Shown piece after piece: positions 16,505-24,781 of a stretch of DNA of 38,356 bases (position 1 is its first letter; every line of letters starts with the position of its first letter). Both the position numbers and the translations under genes were made by a program. The notes under the pieces are model-generated. The model searched no databases, was not told the origin of the DNA, and was given only the letters and a program-made list of their open reading frames with translations. Origin of the DNA: Peptoniphilaceae bacterium (GTDB taxonomy: Bacteria > Bacillota > Clostridia > Tissierellales > Peptoniphilaceae). The stretch is from positions 1-38,356 of the forward strand of contig JAQYEZ010000024.1 of assembly GCA_028723425.1 (NCBI GenBank), written 5' to 3'.

Positions 16505-16711
16505 ATGCAAGAAATAGAATTTAAAGCAGAAATTATAAGGCTAAAGGATTTATTAAAAAAAACATCTATGCTTGCTTCGGGTGGTATGGCAAAAAATATC
16601 ATTAGAGAAGAAGGAATCATCTTAAATGGTAAGCCTTGCTTTATTCCTGGTAAAAAAGTTACCAAGGGTGATCAGGTAATTTTTGATCATTATCTTATAA
16701 AGATTGTATAA
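16505..16711 (+). CDS. yaaA: S4 domain protein YaaA
   Basis: A 68-residue S4-like RNA-binding protein: IRLKDLLKKTSMLASGGMAKNI followed by EEGIILNGKPCFIPGKKV. It is the conserved small gene between dnaN and recF in Firmicutes. In Bacillus subtilis the homologue takes part in 50S ribosome assembly. Its stop and the recF start overlap (TAATG). Confidence 0.9.
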   Translation: MQEIEFKAEIIRLKDLLKKTSMLASGGMAKNIIREEGIILNGKPCFIPGKKVTKGDQVIFDHYLIKIV

Positions 16712-17787
16712 TGTGGATTCAAAATTTAAAAGTAAATAATTTTAGAAATTATTTTTATGAAAATATAGATTTTAATGAGGATATAAATATTTTTTTGGGA
16801 GATAATGCCCAAGGCAAAACAAATCTTTTGGAAGCAGTTTACTATCTTTCCAATGCCAGATCTTTTAAAACTGTAAGGGATAGGGACATAATCATGTTTA
16901 AGGAAAATTCCATGAAACTTGAAGGAAAGATTAGAAAGAAAAATTCCTTTAAAAATGTTTCTATAAAAGTAAATGATAAGGATAAGGATATTTATGTTAA
17001 TGACATAAAATATTCTAAAAATAAGGATTTGAAGGCTCTTTTTAAGCTAGTCCTTTTTACTCCAGAAGATTTAAGTATAATTAAAGAAGGTCCAAATTTT
17101 AGAAGAGAACTTTTTGATGATATAATAGTAAGTGTTGATTATTCTTATAGTATTATAAAAAAGAATTTTGAAAAAATACTTTTCCAAAGAAATAAATTAC
17201 TAAAGAATCAAAAATCTAAATATTTTAAAGAGCAACTTGCTGCCTTTGACAGACAAATTATCAAATTAGCTTATACAATTTACCAAAGAAGAGAAAAGTT
17301 TGTAAAACTAATAAATGGTTTTGCCAAGTCCTACCACCAAAGTCTTAGTAACAATAAAGAAGACTTAGAAATTACTTATAAGCCTGATATATTTGCTCAA
17401 AGTTTTGACCAATATGAAGAAGAATTTAAAAAAAATATAGCCAATGATTTGAAACTAATGACCACAACATCTGGTGTTAATAGAGATGATATAGACATAA
17501 AAATAAATGGCAAAGCAGTCAAAAAATTTGCCTCTCAAGGACAGCAAAGATCGGTTATCTTAAATATAAAACTTGCTCAAGTTAAGTTAATTAAAGAATC
17601 ATCATCAGATAAGGCAATTATTTTATTTGATGATGTTTTTTCGGAGCTTGATGAAAATAGAAGTCAATTTCTATTAAATAATTTAGGAGCTTATCAAACA
17701 ATAATAACAGCAACAAATATAAAATCGCTAGAAAATGTAGACAAATCCAAGGTTAGAAAAATATCCGATGGACACATTTTAAGCTAG
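16711..17787 (+). CDS. recF: DNA replication and repair protein RecF
   Basis: An SMC-like ATPase of 358 residues that helps load RecA at single-strand gaps. Walker A GDNAQGKTNLLEAVYYLS is at residues 30-47. FASQGQQRSVILNIKLAQ is the ABC-like signature near residue 275, and AIILFDDVFSELDENR is Walker B. It is translationally coupled to yaaA and lies 11 bases before gyrB. Confidence 0.97.
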   Translation: MWIQNLKVNNFRNYFYENIDFNEDINIFLGDNAQGKTNLLEAVYYLSNARSFKTVRDRDIIMFKENSMKLEGKIRKKNSFKNVSIKVNDKDKDIYVNDIKYSKNKDLKALFKLVLFTPEDLSIIKEGPNFRRELFDDIIVSVDYSYSIIKKNFEKILFQRNKLLKNQKSKYFKEQLAAFDRQIIKLAYTIYQRREKFVKLINGFAKSYHQSLSNNKEDLEITYKPDIFAQSFDQYEEEFKKNIANDLKLMTTTSGVNRDDIDIKINGKAVKKFASQGQQRSVILNIKLAQVKLIKESSSDKAIILFDDVFSELDENRSQFLLNNLGAYQTIITATNIKSLENVDKSKVRKISDGHILS

Positions 17788-17798
17788 AAAGGAAGTTT

Positions 17799-19703
17799 AT
17801 GACTAAATCCAACTACGATGCATCCAACATAAGAGTCCTAAAAGGACTAGAGCCTGTTAGACTTAGACCTGGTATGTATATAGGTTCAACAAGTGAAAGA
17901 GGTCTTCACCATTTGGTCTATGAAGTTGTGGACAACTCTATAGATGAGGCCTTGGCTGGTCGTTGTGACTATATAAAAGTTACAATTGACAAAGATAATG
18001 TAGTAAAAGTAGAAGATGATGGATCAGGAATTCCTGTAGAAGTCCATCCAGTTACAAAAAAATCAACCTTAGAAACTGTACTTACAGTTCTTCATGCAGG
18101 TGGAAAATTTGACGATAAGGCTTATAAGTTTTCTGGAGGACTCCATGGAGTAGGTGTAAGTGTTGTTAATGCCTTGTCAGAATACTTGATAGCAGAAGTC
18201 AAAAGAGATGGAAAAATCAATAGAATGACCTTTAAAAGAGGTATACCACAAACTGACTTACAAGTTATTGGAGAAACTGACCAAACAGGTACAACTATAA
18301 CTTTTAAACCTGATGGAGAAATTTTTGATACAACAGTTTTTGATAAAATAACTTTGGAAAACAGATTCAGAGAAATGGCCTTTTTGAACAAGGGAGTTAA
18401 AATAATATTTGAAGACCAAAGGGTAGATTCTATTCAAACTTTTAAGTATGATGGTGGAATTTCTGAATTTGTAAAATACTTAAATAGAAATAAAAATCCT
18501 TTAAGTCCTACAATAGCTCACTTTGAAGGAGTACAAGAAAAAACAGAAGTAGAAATAGCCTTCCAATATACAGATTCTTATTCTGAATCAATCTTAACTT
18601 TTGCCAATAATATTTTCACTATAGAAGGTGGTACCCACTTATCAGGTTTTAGAACAGCCCTAACCCGTACTATCAATGATTATGCAAGAAAGTACAACAT
18701 AATAAAAGAAAATGAAGAAAACTTTTCTGGAGAAGATGTAAGAGAAGGAATGACAGCTGTTGTTTCTGTAAAGATATCTGAGCCGCAATTTGAAGGACAA
18801 ACAAAGGGAAAATTAGGAAATTCTGAAGTTAGAGGAGCAGTTGATGCCTTCTTCTCAGAGCACTTAGAATATTTTTTAGAAGAAAATCCACAAATTGCAA
18901 AGGCTATAGTCTCAAAGGCTGCTGCCTCAAGAAGAGCTAGACAAGCAGCAAGAAAAGCCAGAGATTTAACAAGAAAAAGATCTATCTTAGATTCTGCCAC
19001 ACTTCCTGGCAAACTTGCAGATTGCCAATCTACAGATATAAGTGAAAATGAAATTTTTATAGTCGAAGGTAATTCAGCCGGCGGTTCAGCCAAAGGTGGA
19101 AGAGATAATAGGATTCAAGCTATCCTTCCCCTAAGAGGAAAAATTTTAAATGTAGAAAAGGCAAAACTTGATAAGATTTTAAATTCGGAAGAAATAAAAA
19201 ATATGATTACAGCTTTCGGAACTGGTATTGGAGAAGAATTTGATATATCTAAATTAAGGTATGGAAAAATTATTATTATGACCGATGCCGATGTAGATGG
19301 AGCTCACATTAGAACCTTGCTTTTAACTTTCTTTTATAGATATATGAAGCCTTTAATAGACGAAGGCCATGTATTTGTAGCCCAACCACCCCTTTATAAA
19401 CTAAAAATTGGTAACAAAGAAAGATATTGTTATGACGATAAAGAACTTAACGATATTATAAATGAGGTTGGAGAAGGAAATTACAAGCTAGAAAATAGAT
19501 ACAAGGGACTTGGTGAAATGAACGCTGACCAACTTTGGGAAACAACAATGAATCCTGACAATAGGGTTTTGTTAAAAGTTTACGAAGATAGCGAATCTAC
19601 GACAACAGATGATACTTTCTCAATGCTTATGGGAGAAAAAGTAGAACCAAGAAGAGAATTTATCCAAGACAATGCAAAATATGTTGAGAACTTGGATATT
19701 TAG
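17799..19703 (+). CDS. gyrB: DNA gyrase subunit B
   Basis: The ATPase subunit of gyrase, 634 residues. The GHKL ATP site includes [20 protein letters not shown] and the lid [15 protein letters not shown]. The transducer domain follows. The TOPRIM domain has [18 protein letters not shown] and [18 protein letters not shown]. The C-terminus has [18 protein letters not shown], a gyrase-type hallmark. An AAGGAAG site precedes the ATG and gyrA begins 8 bases after the stop. Confidence 0.98.
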   Translation: MTKSNYDASNIRVLKGLEPVRLRPGMYIGSTSERGLHHLVYEVVDNSIDEALAGRCDYIKVTIDKDNVVKVEDDGSGIPVEVHPVTKKSTLETVLTVLHAGGKFDDKAYKFSGGLHGVGVSVVNALSEYLIAEVKRDGKINRMTFKRGIPQTDLQVIGETDQTGTTITFKPDGEIFDTTVFDKITLENRFREMAFLNKGVKIIFEDQRVDSIQTFKYDGGISEFVKYLNRNKNPLSPTIAHFEGVQEKTEVEIAFQYTDSYSESILTFANNIFTIEGGTHLSGFRTALTRTINDYARKYNIIKENEENFSGEDVREGMTAVVSVKISEPQFEGQTKGKLGNSEVRGAVDAFFSEHLEYFLEENPQIAKAIVSKAAASRRARQAARKARDLTRKRSILDSATLPGKLADCQSTDISENEIFIVEGNSAGGSAKGGRDNRIQAILPLRGKILNVEKAKLDKILNSEEIKNMITAFGTGIGEEFDISKLRYGKIIIMTDADVDGAHIRTLLLTFFYRYMKPLIDEGHVFVAQPPLYKLKIGNKERYCYDDKELNDIINEVGEGNYKLENRYKGLGEMNADQLWETTMNPDNRVLLKVYEDSESTTTDDTFSMLMGEKVEPRREFIQDNAKYVENLDI

Positions 19704-19711
19704 GGGGAAAA

Positions 19712-22159
19712 ATGACAGAAGAATATAAACAAAATATTCTAGAAGTTGAACTTGAAAAGCAAATGAAAAAAGCATACCTTGACTATTCTATGTCAGTAAT
19801 AGTTGCAAGAGCGCTTCCAGATGTAAGAGATGGCCTAAAGCCAGTACATAGAAGAATTCTTTATGGTATGGAAGGTCTTGGACTAGATCCATCCAAAGGA
19901 ACAAGAAAGTCTGCCAGAGTTGTTGGGGAGGTTATGGGTAAATTTCACCCTCATGGGGACTCAGCTATCTATGATGCTATAGTTAGACTTGCCCAAGATT
20001 TTTCAACTAGGTATCCTTTGGTTCAAGGTCAAGGTAACTTTGGTTCAATAGATGGGGATGACCCAGCAGCTATGCGTTATACCGAAGTTAAAATGAGCAA
20101 GATTGCCAAAGAAATGCTTAGAGATATCAACAAAGAAACAGTAGATTTTGGACCAAACTTTGATAATTCGGAAAAAGAACCCTTGGTTTTGCCATCAAGA
20201 TTTCCAAATCTAATAGTAAATGGTTCAAACGGAATAGCAGTAGGTATGGCAACCAATATGGCTCCCCATAATCTAGGGGAAACTATAGACGCCTGCATAG
20301 CCTATATGAAAAATAATGACATCACAATAAAGGAACTTTCAGAGATAATCAAAGGACCTGATTTTCCGACAGGAGCTTTAATTCTTGGAAAAAGCGGTAT
20401 AAAAGATGCCTACCAAACAGGAAGAGGAAAGATAAAACAAAGGGCTGTTGCTACTATTGAACCCTTTAAGAAAAATAGGGAAAGAATAATAGTTACAGAA
20501 ATTCCTTACCAAGTAAATAAGGCAAGATTAATAGAAAAAATTGCCGAATTAGTTAAGGATAAAAAAATAGATGGAATTTCTGATATTAGGGATGAATCAG
20601 ACCGTAAAGGAATGAGAATTGTAATAGAAGTAAAAAGAGATTTTAGCGCTAATATAGTTTTAAACAAACTATACAAGCACACCCAATTAGAAAATACCTT
20701 TGGGATAATAAATCTAGCCTTGGTAAATGGTGTACCAAAAATTTTAAACCTAAAAGAATTAATTGAATATTATATAGACCATCAAGTAGATGTAGTAACA
20801 AGAAGGACAGTATTTGATTTAGATAAGACTAAAAAGAGAAAACACATTGTAGAAGGCTTGATAATTGCTATAAATAATATAGACGAAGTTATTAGAATTA
20901 TCAGATCTTCCTATGATGATAATCAAATCAAAAAAGAATTCTACCAAAGATTTGCCTTAACAGATGAGCAAACCCAAGCTATACTTGATATGAGATTAAG
21001 AAGATTATCAGGTTTAGAAATAGAGAAATTAATGGCTGAAGATAAGGAATTGGAAGAAAAAATTGCCTATTTATCAGCAATACTTGCCTCCAAAGAAAAA
21101 TTGATGGAAGTAATAATAGATGAATTAACAGAAATAAAAGAAAAATACCAAGATGAAAGAAGAACAAAGATAGTAGCAGATGTAGGAGAATTTGAGATAG
21201 AAGAGCTAATAGAAAAAGAAGATGTGCTTATTACTCTAACCTACGATGGCTATATTAAAAGGCTTCCTATAGATACTTATAAGGTGCAAAATCGTGGTGG
21301 CAAGGGCATAAATGCAGGATCTACAAAAGAAAATGATTATATCAAAAAAATTATGACCACCAACACCCACGAAGACCTTTTATTCTTTACTTCCTTAGGA
21401 AAAGTTTATGAATTAAAAGCCTACGAAATTCCAGAAGGGACAAGGACATCAAGGGGTCAAGCTATAATAAACTTATTAAGGCTAGAAAATGGAGAAAGAA
21501 TAACAGAAATAATAGCTCTATCTGACTTAAATGAAAATAGCCAAATTATCCTTCAAACTCAAGGAGGCCTAATAAAAAAGACAGATGCAAAAAATTTCAC
21601 TTCCATTCAAAAAAATGGAATAATAGCCATAGGTCTAAATAAGGGTGACAAGCTTATTTCAGTTAGACAATTAAATGAACCAAAAGATATAATAGTAGCT
21701 ACTAGTCAAGGCATGGCTATAAAATTCTCATCAAAAGATGTAAGAAGTATGGGCAGACAAGCTCAAGGAGTTAAAGCTATAAAACTTAATGATGATGACA
21801 GGGTAGTTTCTATGAATATAGTGGAAAATGAAACCTACCTTGTTGTAGTAACAGAAAATGGCTATGGAAAGAAAACATCATTTAACAATTTCAAAAATCA
21901 AAATCGTGGTGGCAAAGGCTTAAAATGCCACAAGGTAACTGAAAAAACTGGACTTATAGTGGACAGCCTTCCTGCAGATTTAGAAGATGATATAATGATG
22001 GTATCCCTAAAGGGGGATATGATTAGAATTTCATCTAGGGATATATCCACAATGGGAAGAAGTACAGTTGGAGTAAAACTTAAAAATTTGGCCAACGAAA
22101 ACGACAAAATTGTTTCTGTAACCAAATATGAAGAATCAAGGCAAGAAGATGAGGGATAG
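19712..22159 (+). CDS. gyrA: DNA gyrase subunit A
   Basis: The breakage-rejoining subunit, 815 residues. The catalytic tyrosine is Tyr123 in [15 protein letters not shown]. The quinolone-determining region reads [19 protein letters not shown] with Ser84 and Asp88, the wild-type residues usually linked to fluoroquinolone susceptibility. The C-terminal beta-pinwheel carries a GyrA-box variant QNRGGKG twice, in [11 protein letters not shown] near residue 527 and [11 protein letters not shown] near residue 730. Only one is usual. The short acidic end (SRQEDEG) is typical. The stop is 2 bases before the next gene. Confidence 0.98.
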   Translation: MTEEYKQNILEVELEKQMKKAYLDYSMSVIVARALPDVRDGLKPVHRRILYGMEGLGLDPSKGTRKSARVVGEVMGKFHPHGDSAIYDAIVRLAQDFSTRYPLVQGQGNFGSIDGDDPAAMRYTEVKMSKIAKEMLRDINKETVDFGPNFDNSEKEPLVLPSRFPNLIVNGSNGIAVGMATNMAPHNLGETIDACIAYMKNNDITIKELSEIIKGPDFPTGALILGKSGIKDAYQTGRGKIKQRAVATIEPFKKNRERIIVTEIPYQVNKARLIEKIAELVKDKKIDGISDIRDESDRKGMRIVIEVKRDFSANIVLNKLYKHTQLENTFGIINLALVNGVPKILNLKELIEYYIDHQVDVVTRRTVFDLDKTKKRKHIVEGLIIAINNIDEVIRIIRSSYDDNQIKKEFYQRFALTDEQTQAILDMRLRRLSGLEIEKLMAEDKELEEKIAYLSAILASKEKLMEVIIDELTEIKEKYQDERRTKIVADVGEFEIEELIEKEDVLITLTYDGYIKRLPIDTYKVQNRGGKGINAGSTKENDYIKKIMTTNTHEDLLFFTSLGKVYELKAYEIPEGTRTSRGQAIINLLRLENGERITEIIALSDLNENSQIILQTQGGLIKKTDAKNFTSIQKNGIIAIGLNKGDKLISVRQLNEPKDIIVATSQGMAIKFSSKDVRSMGRQAQGVKAIKLNDDDRVVSMNIVENETYLVVVTENGYGKKTSFNNFKNQNRGGKGLKCHKVTEKTGLIVDSLPADLEDDIMMVSLKGDMIRISSRDISTMGRSTVGVKLKNLANENDKIVSVTKYEESRQEDEG

Positions 22160-22161
22160 GT

Positions 22162-22470
22162 ATGTTTGATAAAAAAATCACAAGGACAGATGACTTACTA
22201 ACAGTAGAACTAAAAGGCGATTTGGATGTGTATTTTGAAAAAGAGTTCAAAGAATTTGCAAAAGAGAATCTTTTAAATGAAGATATAGATATGGTTTTTG
22301 ATTTTAAATATCTAAACTATATAGATTCTACTGGACTTGGACTTTTTATGAACCTTTATAAAAACCAAAAAGAAAAAAATAAGTCCATCAAGATTATTAA
22401 TGCAAAGGATAATATCTACAAACTATTTAAAATCACAGATTTGACAGAACTTTTCAATATGGAGAAATAA
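22162..22470 (+). CDS. Anti-sigma factor antagonist (RsbV/SpoIIAA-type STAS protein)
   Basis: A 102-residue single STAS domain. It frees a sigma factor by binding the anti-sigma protein when unphosphorylated. VELKGDLDVYFEKEF opens the fold and YLNYIDSTGLGLFMNLY contains the phosphorylation serine, Ser56 by my count, the same position as in RsbV. It lies 2 bases behind gyrA, and a GAGGGA-type site inside the gyrA end serves as its ribosome binding site. It overlaps the next gene (TAATG). The three genes form an rsbV-rsbW-sigB type set. Confidence 0.88.
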   Translation: MFDKKITRTDDLLTVELKGDLDVYFEKEFKEFAKENLLNEDIDMVFDFKYLNYIDSTGLGLFMNLYKNQKEKNKSIKIINAKDNIYKLFKITDLTELFNMEK

Positions 22471-22817
22471 TGGATAAAATAGAAATAAGAGTACCAGCAA
22501 AAGAAAACTATTTAAAATCACTTAGACTTTTATCAGCCTCTATAGCTAGTGATATGGGCTTTGATATAGAAGCTGTTGAAGATATAAGAGTGGTTGTATC
22601 TGAAGCTGTTAATTATAAATTAGGTCAAGAATACGTAGATATAAAATTTTATGTCAAAGAAGATTCTCTAACAGTTTTAGTCTTAGGAAAAGATAAAAAA
22701 ATTGACAAACAAGCTTTGGAAATGAGAAACCTAATACTAGAAGTTTTGGCAGATGAAGCATATGTTTCAGAAGATGAGATTAGACTGGTAAAGAGAGTAA
22801 AAAATGACAAACAATAA
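22470..22817 (+). CDS. RsbW-like anti-sigma factor with degenerate ATP-binding site
   Basis: A 115-residue protein that aligns with RsbW from its first residues (IEIRVPAKENYLKSLRLLSASIASDMGF) to EDIRVVVSEAV. Downstream the kinase features are missing. The N-box asparagine spacing is altered (SEAVNYKLG). The D-x-G box is replaced by VLVLGKDKKID. The glycine-rich G2 box (GGLGL in RsbW) is absent from MRNLILEVLADEAY. It is also about 40 residues shorter than Bacillus RsbW. It probably still binds the sigma factor encoded next to it, but I doubt it phosphorylates the STAS protein. The 14-base overlap with the sigma gene supports a functional pair. Confidence 0.75.
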   Translation: MDKIEIRVPAKENYLKSLRLLSASIASDMGFDIEAVEDIRVVVSEAVNYKLGQEYVDIKFYVKEDSLTVLVLGKDKKIDKQALEMRNLILEVLADEAYVSEDEIRLVKRVKNDKQ

Positions 22818-23565
22818 ACTTTCTAAAGAAGAAACAAAGAAAAAATTCGAAGAATTCTATAAGACTAAAGATAAAAAACTAAGAGATGAGCTTATAGAAG
22901 ACCATCTTTATATAGTTGATATTTTGACTAATAAATATGTAGGCAAGGGAATAGAAAGAGATGATCTATACCAAGTAGCCTCTCTTGGCCTTATCTATGC
23001 CATAGATAGATATGACCCTAGCAAGGGTTTTGAATTTTCATCATTTGCGACTCCAACTATCATGGGAGAGATAAAAAGATACTTTAGAGATAAGGGCTGG
23101 GTTATAAGAGTTCCAAGGAGAATCCAAAATCTCTATAAAAAAATAAACTCAGCAAAAAAAATACTCCCACAGGAAATTCAAAGGATTCCAACAGTCAAAG
23201 ACCTAGCAGACTATTTGGGAGAAGATGAAGAAATGATCCTTGAAGCCATGGAAGCAAGCAAAGTTTACTCTCCCCAAAGTCTAGATATGAAATACCAAGT
23301 CCAAAAGGGAGAATCATCTGTAGACTTATCTGATATGATAGGAGAAGATGACAAAAATTTCGACTCAGTTGAACTAAGAGATTTAATAGAAAAATCTACC
23401 AAAAGGTTAAATGATATGGAAAAGCAAATCTTAAAACTTCGCTACTATGAAGGAAGAACTCAAGTAGAGATAGCAGACAAACTCTCCATAAGTCAAATGA
23501 CTGTATCAAGACTAGAAAAGAAAATTTTGCAAAAATTCACCCAAGAATTAGAAAAACAAAGTTAA
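22804..23565 (+). CDS. SigB/SigF/SigG-family RNA polymerase sigma factor
   Basis: A 253-residue sigma-70 family factor lacking region 1, as in the SigB/F/G group. Region 2 has DDLYQVASLGLIYAIDRYDPSKG and FSSFATPTIMGEIKRYFRDKGW, the strongest group signature, followed by RVPRRIQ. Region 3 follows (PTVKDLADYLGEDEE). Region 4 has LRYYEGRTQVEIADKLSISQMTVSRLEKKIL, a helix-turn-helix for the -35 box. Since no sporulation genes are seen, a stress-type regulon is more likely than a sporulation role; this is inference. It probably shares the gyrase transcript and a terminator follows at 23612. Confidence 0.92.
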   Translation: MTNNKLSKEETKKKFEEFYKTKDKKLRDELIEDHLYIVDILTNKYVGKGIERDDLYQVASLGLIYAIDRYDPSKGFEFSSFATPTIMGEIKRYFRDKGWVIRVPRRIQNLYKKINSAKKILPQEIQRIPTVKDLADYLGEDEEMILEAMEASKVYSPQSLDMKYQVQKGESSVDLSDMIGEDDKNFDSVELRDLIEKSTKRLNDMEKQILKLRYYEGRTQVEIADKLSISQMTVSRLEKKILQKFTQELEKQS

Positions 23566-23611
23566 AAAGCTTTGTTAAAAAATAGAAAAAATAAAGAAAA
23601 TAAGGACAATA

Positions 23612-23640
23612 AAAGCTGGTAGGAAAAATCTACCGGCTTT
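23612..23640. terminator. Bidirectional terminator between sigma factor and lipoprotein genes
   Basis: An 11-base stem AAAGCTGGTAG/CTACCGGCTTT has one G-U pair and a seven-base loop. T-rich sequence lies on the right and, for the opposite strand, an A-rich stretch on the left. It separates converging genes and fits termination from both sides. Confidence 0.8.
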
Positions 23641-23651
23641 ATTTATAATAT

Positions 23652-24593
23652 TTAATTTCCTGGATACATAGTAGATGAGCCAGGATACATTTTTCCAATT
23701 TCATCAAAAACAAGTCCTATATCCCCAAAACCAGTTTCTTCAAGTCTTTTTTGTGCCCTAGCATTGGCTATATCTATGTCTTTATTAGGAATCTTTGCTA
23801 CTACATCTGGATCAAAACCATATTGTTCTACCATGTCTTTTTTTAGTTGGTCATAAAGAGCTTCATTATCATACATGGCTTTTACATTTCCTTCATTATT
23901 ATTATTATTATTATCAGTATTCTTACCATTATTTTCTTTACTATACATATTAACTACTGCCTTAATATAGTCCTCATAATAATAATCCTCATTTTCTTCA
24001 TAGGTTTTTCTAAAAGCTTTTTTTAGATCGGAGTTTGTAATTTGATAGGCAAGATTTGAATCCAAGCCCTCATTCACCAAATATTTTCTTTCACTTTGAT
24101 ATTTATCCACACCCTTATCATCATCAGAAATTTCCCAATCATAGATTTCATCTATAGAAGCTAGAGGAAATTTATTACTTTGATCGGGAAAGGCCTTAGA
24201 AAGTTCTTGGAATACAAAATCTTTTACATCCCAATATCCAGTCTTATCAGAAAGATCTTGGGCTTTTTTTACCAAATCCCTAATCCTATCCTTAGCAAGG
24301 CCATCAACAAAATCCTTGTTAAACTGACCAATATCTACAAGTTTTTTCTTCCAAGCCTCAATGTCAATTTCTTTTGTTGAATTTTCTTTATTTTGATTAT
24401 TATCTTTATTCAAAATAGAACTAATGTCTTTATCATCAGTTGATAAAAAATCTTTCTTAGGCTTTTTATCCTTTTCATAATCATCAAGGACTAGGTTGGT
24501 ATCCTTAGTATTTACATTTGAACTGCTAATTTGTTTACAGGAAACAAGGGCTAGAGAAAAAGCTACTAGTAAACTTATATTTTTGATTTTCAT
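23652..24593 (-). CDS. Lipoprotein with three related domains, function unknown
   Basis: A 313-residue protein with a lipoprotein signal: basic start, hydrophobic core and lipobox LVSC with Cys19. A charged, probably disordered linker covers 20-75. I see three divergent copies of a domain of about 50-60 residues, at about 82-143, 169-219 and 250-312. Each has a pattern like V-x-x-G...I/L-x-x-A...E...G/Y...F/V-x-E...YP. Copies 1 and 3 are the most alike (GYWDVKDFVFQELSKAFP versus GFGDIGLVFDEIGKMYP). An Asn-rich stretch encoded by AAT repeats separates copies 2 and 3. AGGAGG precedes the ATG. No family is recognised. It is the only leftward gene on the rightward arm. Confidence 0.75.
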   Translation of the reverse strand: MKIKNISLLVAFSLALVSCKQISSSNVNTKDTNLVLDDYEKDKKPKKDFLSTDDKDISSILNKDNNQNKENSTKEIDIEAWKKKLVDIGQFNKDFVDGLAKDRIRDLVKKAQDLSDKTGYWDVKDFVFQELSKAFPDQSNKFPLASIDEIYDWEISDDDKGVDKYQSERKYLVNEGLDSNLAYQITNSDLKKAFRKTYEENEDYYYEDYIKAVVNMYSKENNGKNTDNNNNNNEGNVKAMYDNEALYDQLKKDMVEQYGFDPDVVAKIPNKDIDIANARAQKRLEETGFGDIGLVFDEIGKMYPGSSTMYPGN

Positions 24594-24708
24594 ATCTCCT
24601 CCTATTTAATCATATATATAATACCCTATTTACAAAAAATAAGATAGGTCCAATAATTGCAAAAAGGTTACAAAATTTCAAAAAAAGCTAGAATTTGTAA
24701 TAATTTTG

Positions 24709-24737
24709 TTGCTTTTACTATAGATTAGGTATATACT
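24709..24737 (+). promoter_or_regulatory. Possible promoter of the cell-wall hydrolase gene
   Basis: TTGCTT (24709-24714) and TATACT (24732-24737) with 17-base spacing lie about 45 bases before the chosen start. Confidence 0.45.
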
Positions 24738-24781
24738 AGAAGTGATCTTTAAAAATGAATATGATTAAAGTGAGGTTAAAC

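Noticed and set aside
23894-23914. ATT trinucleotide repeat as a phase-variation tract
   Set aside because: It is in frame and encodes Asn repeats, so length changes would not shift the frame; it is most likely just a flexible linker.
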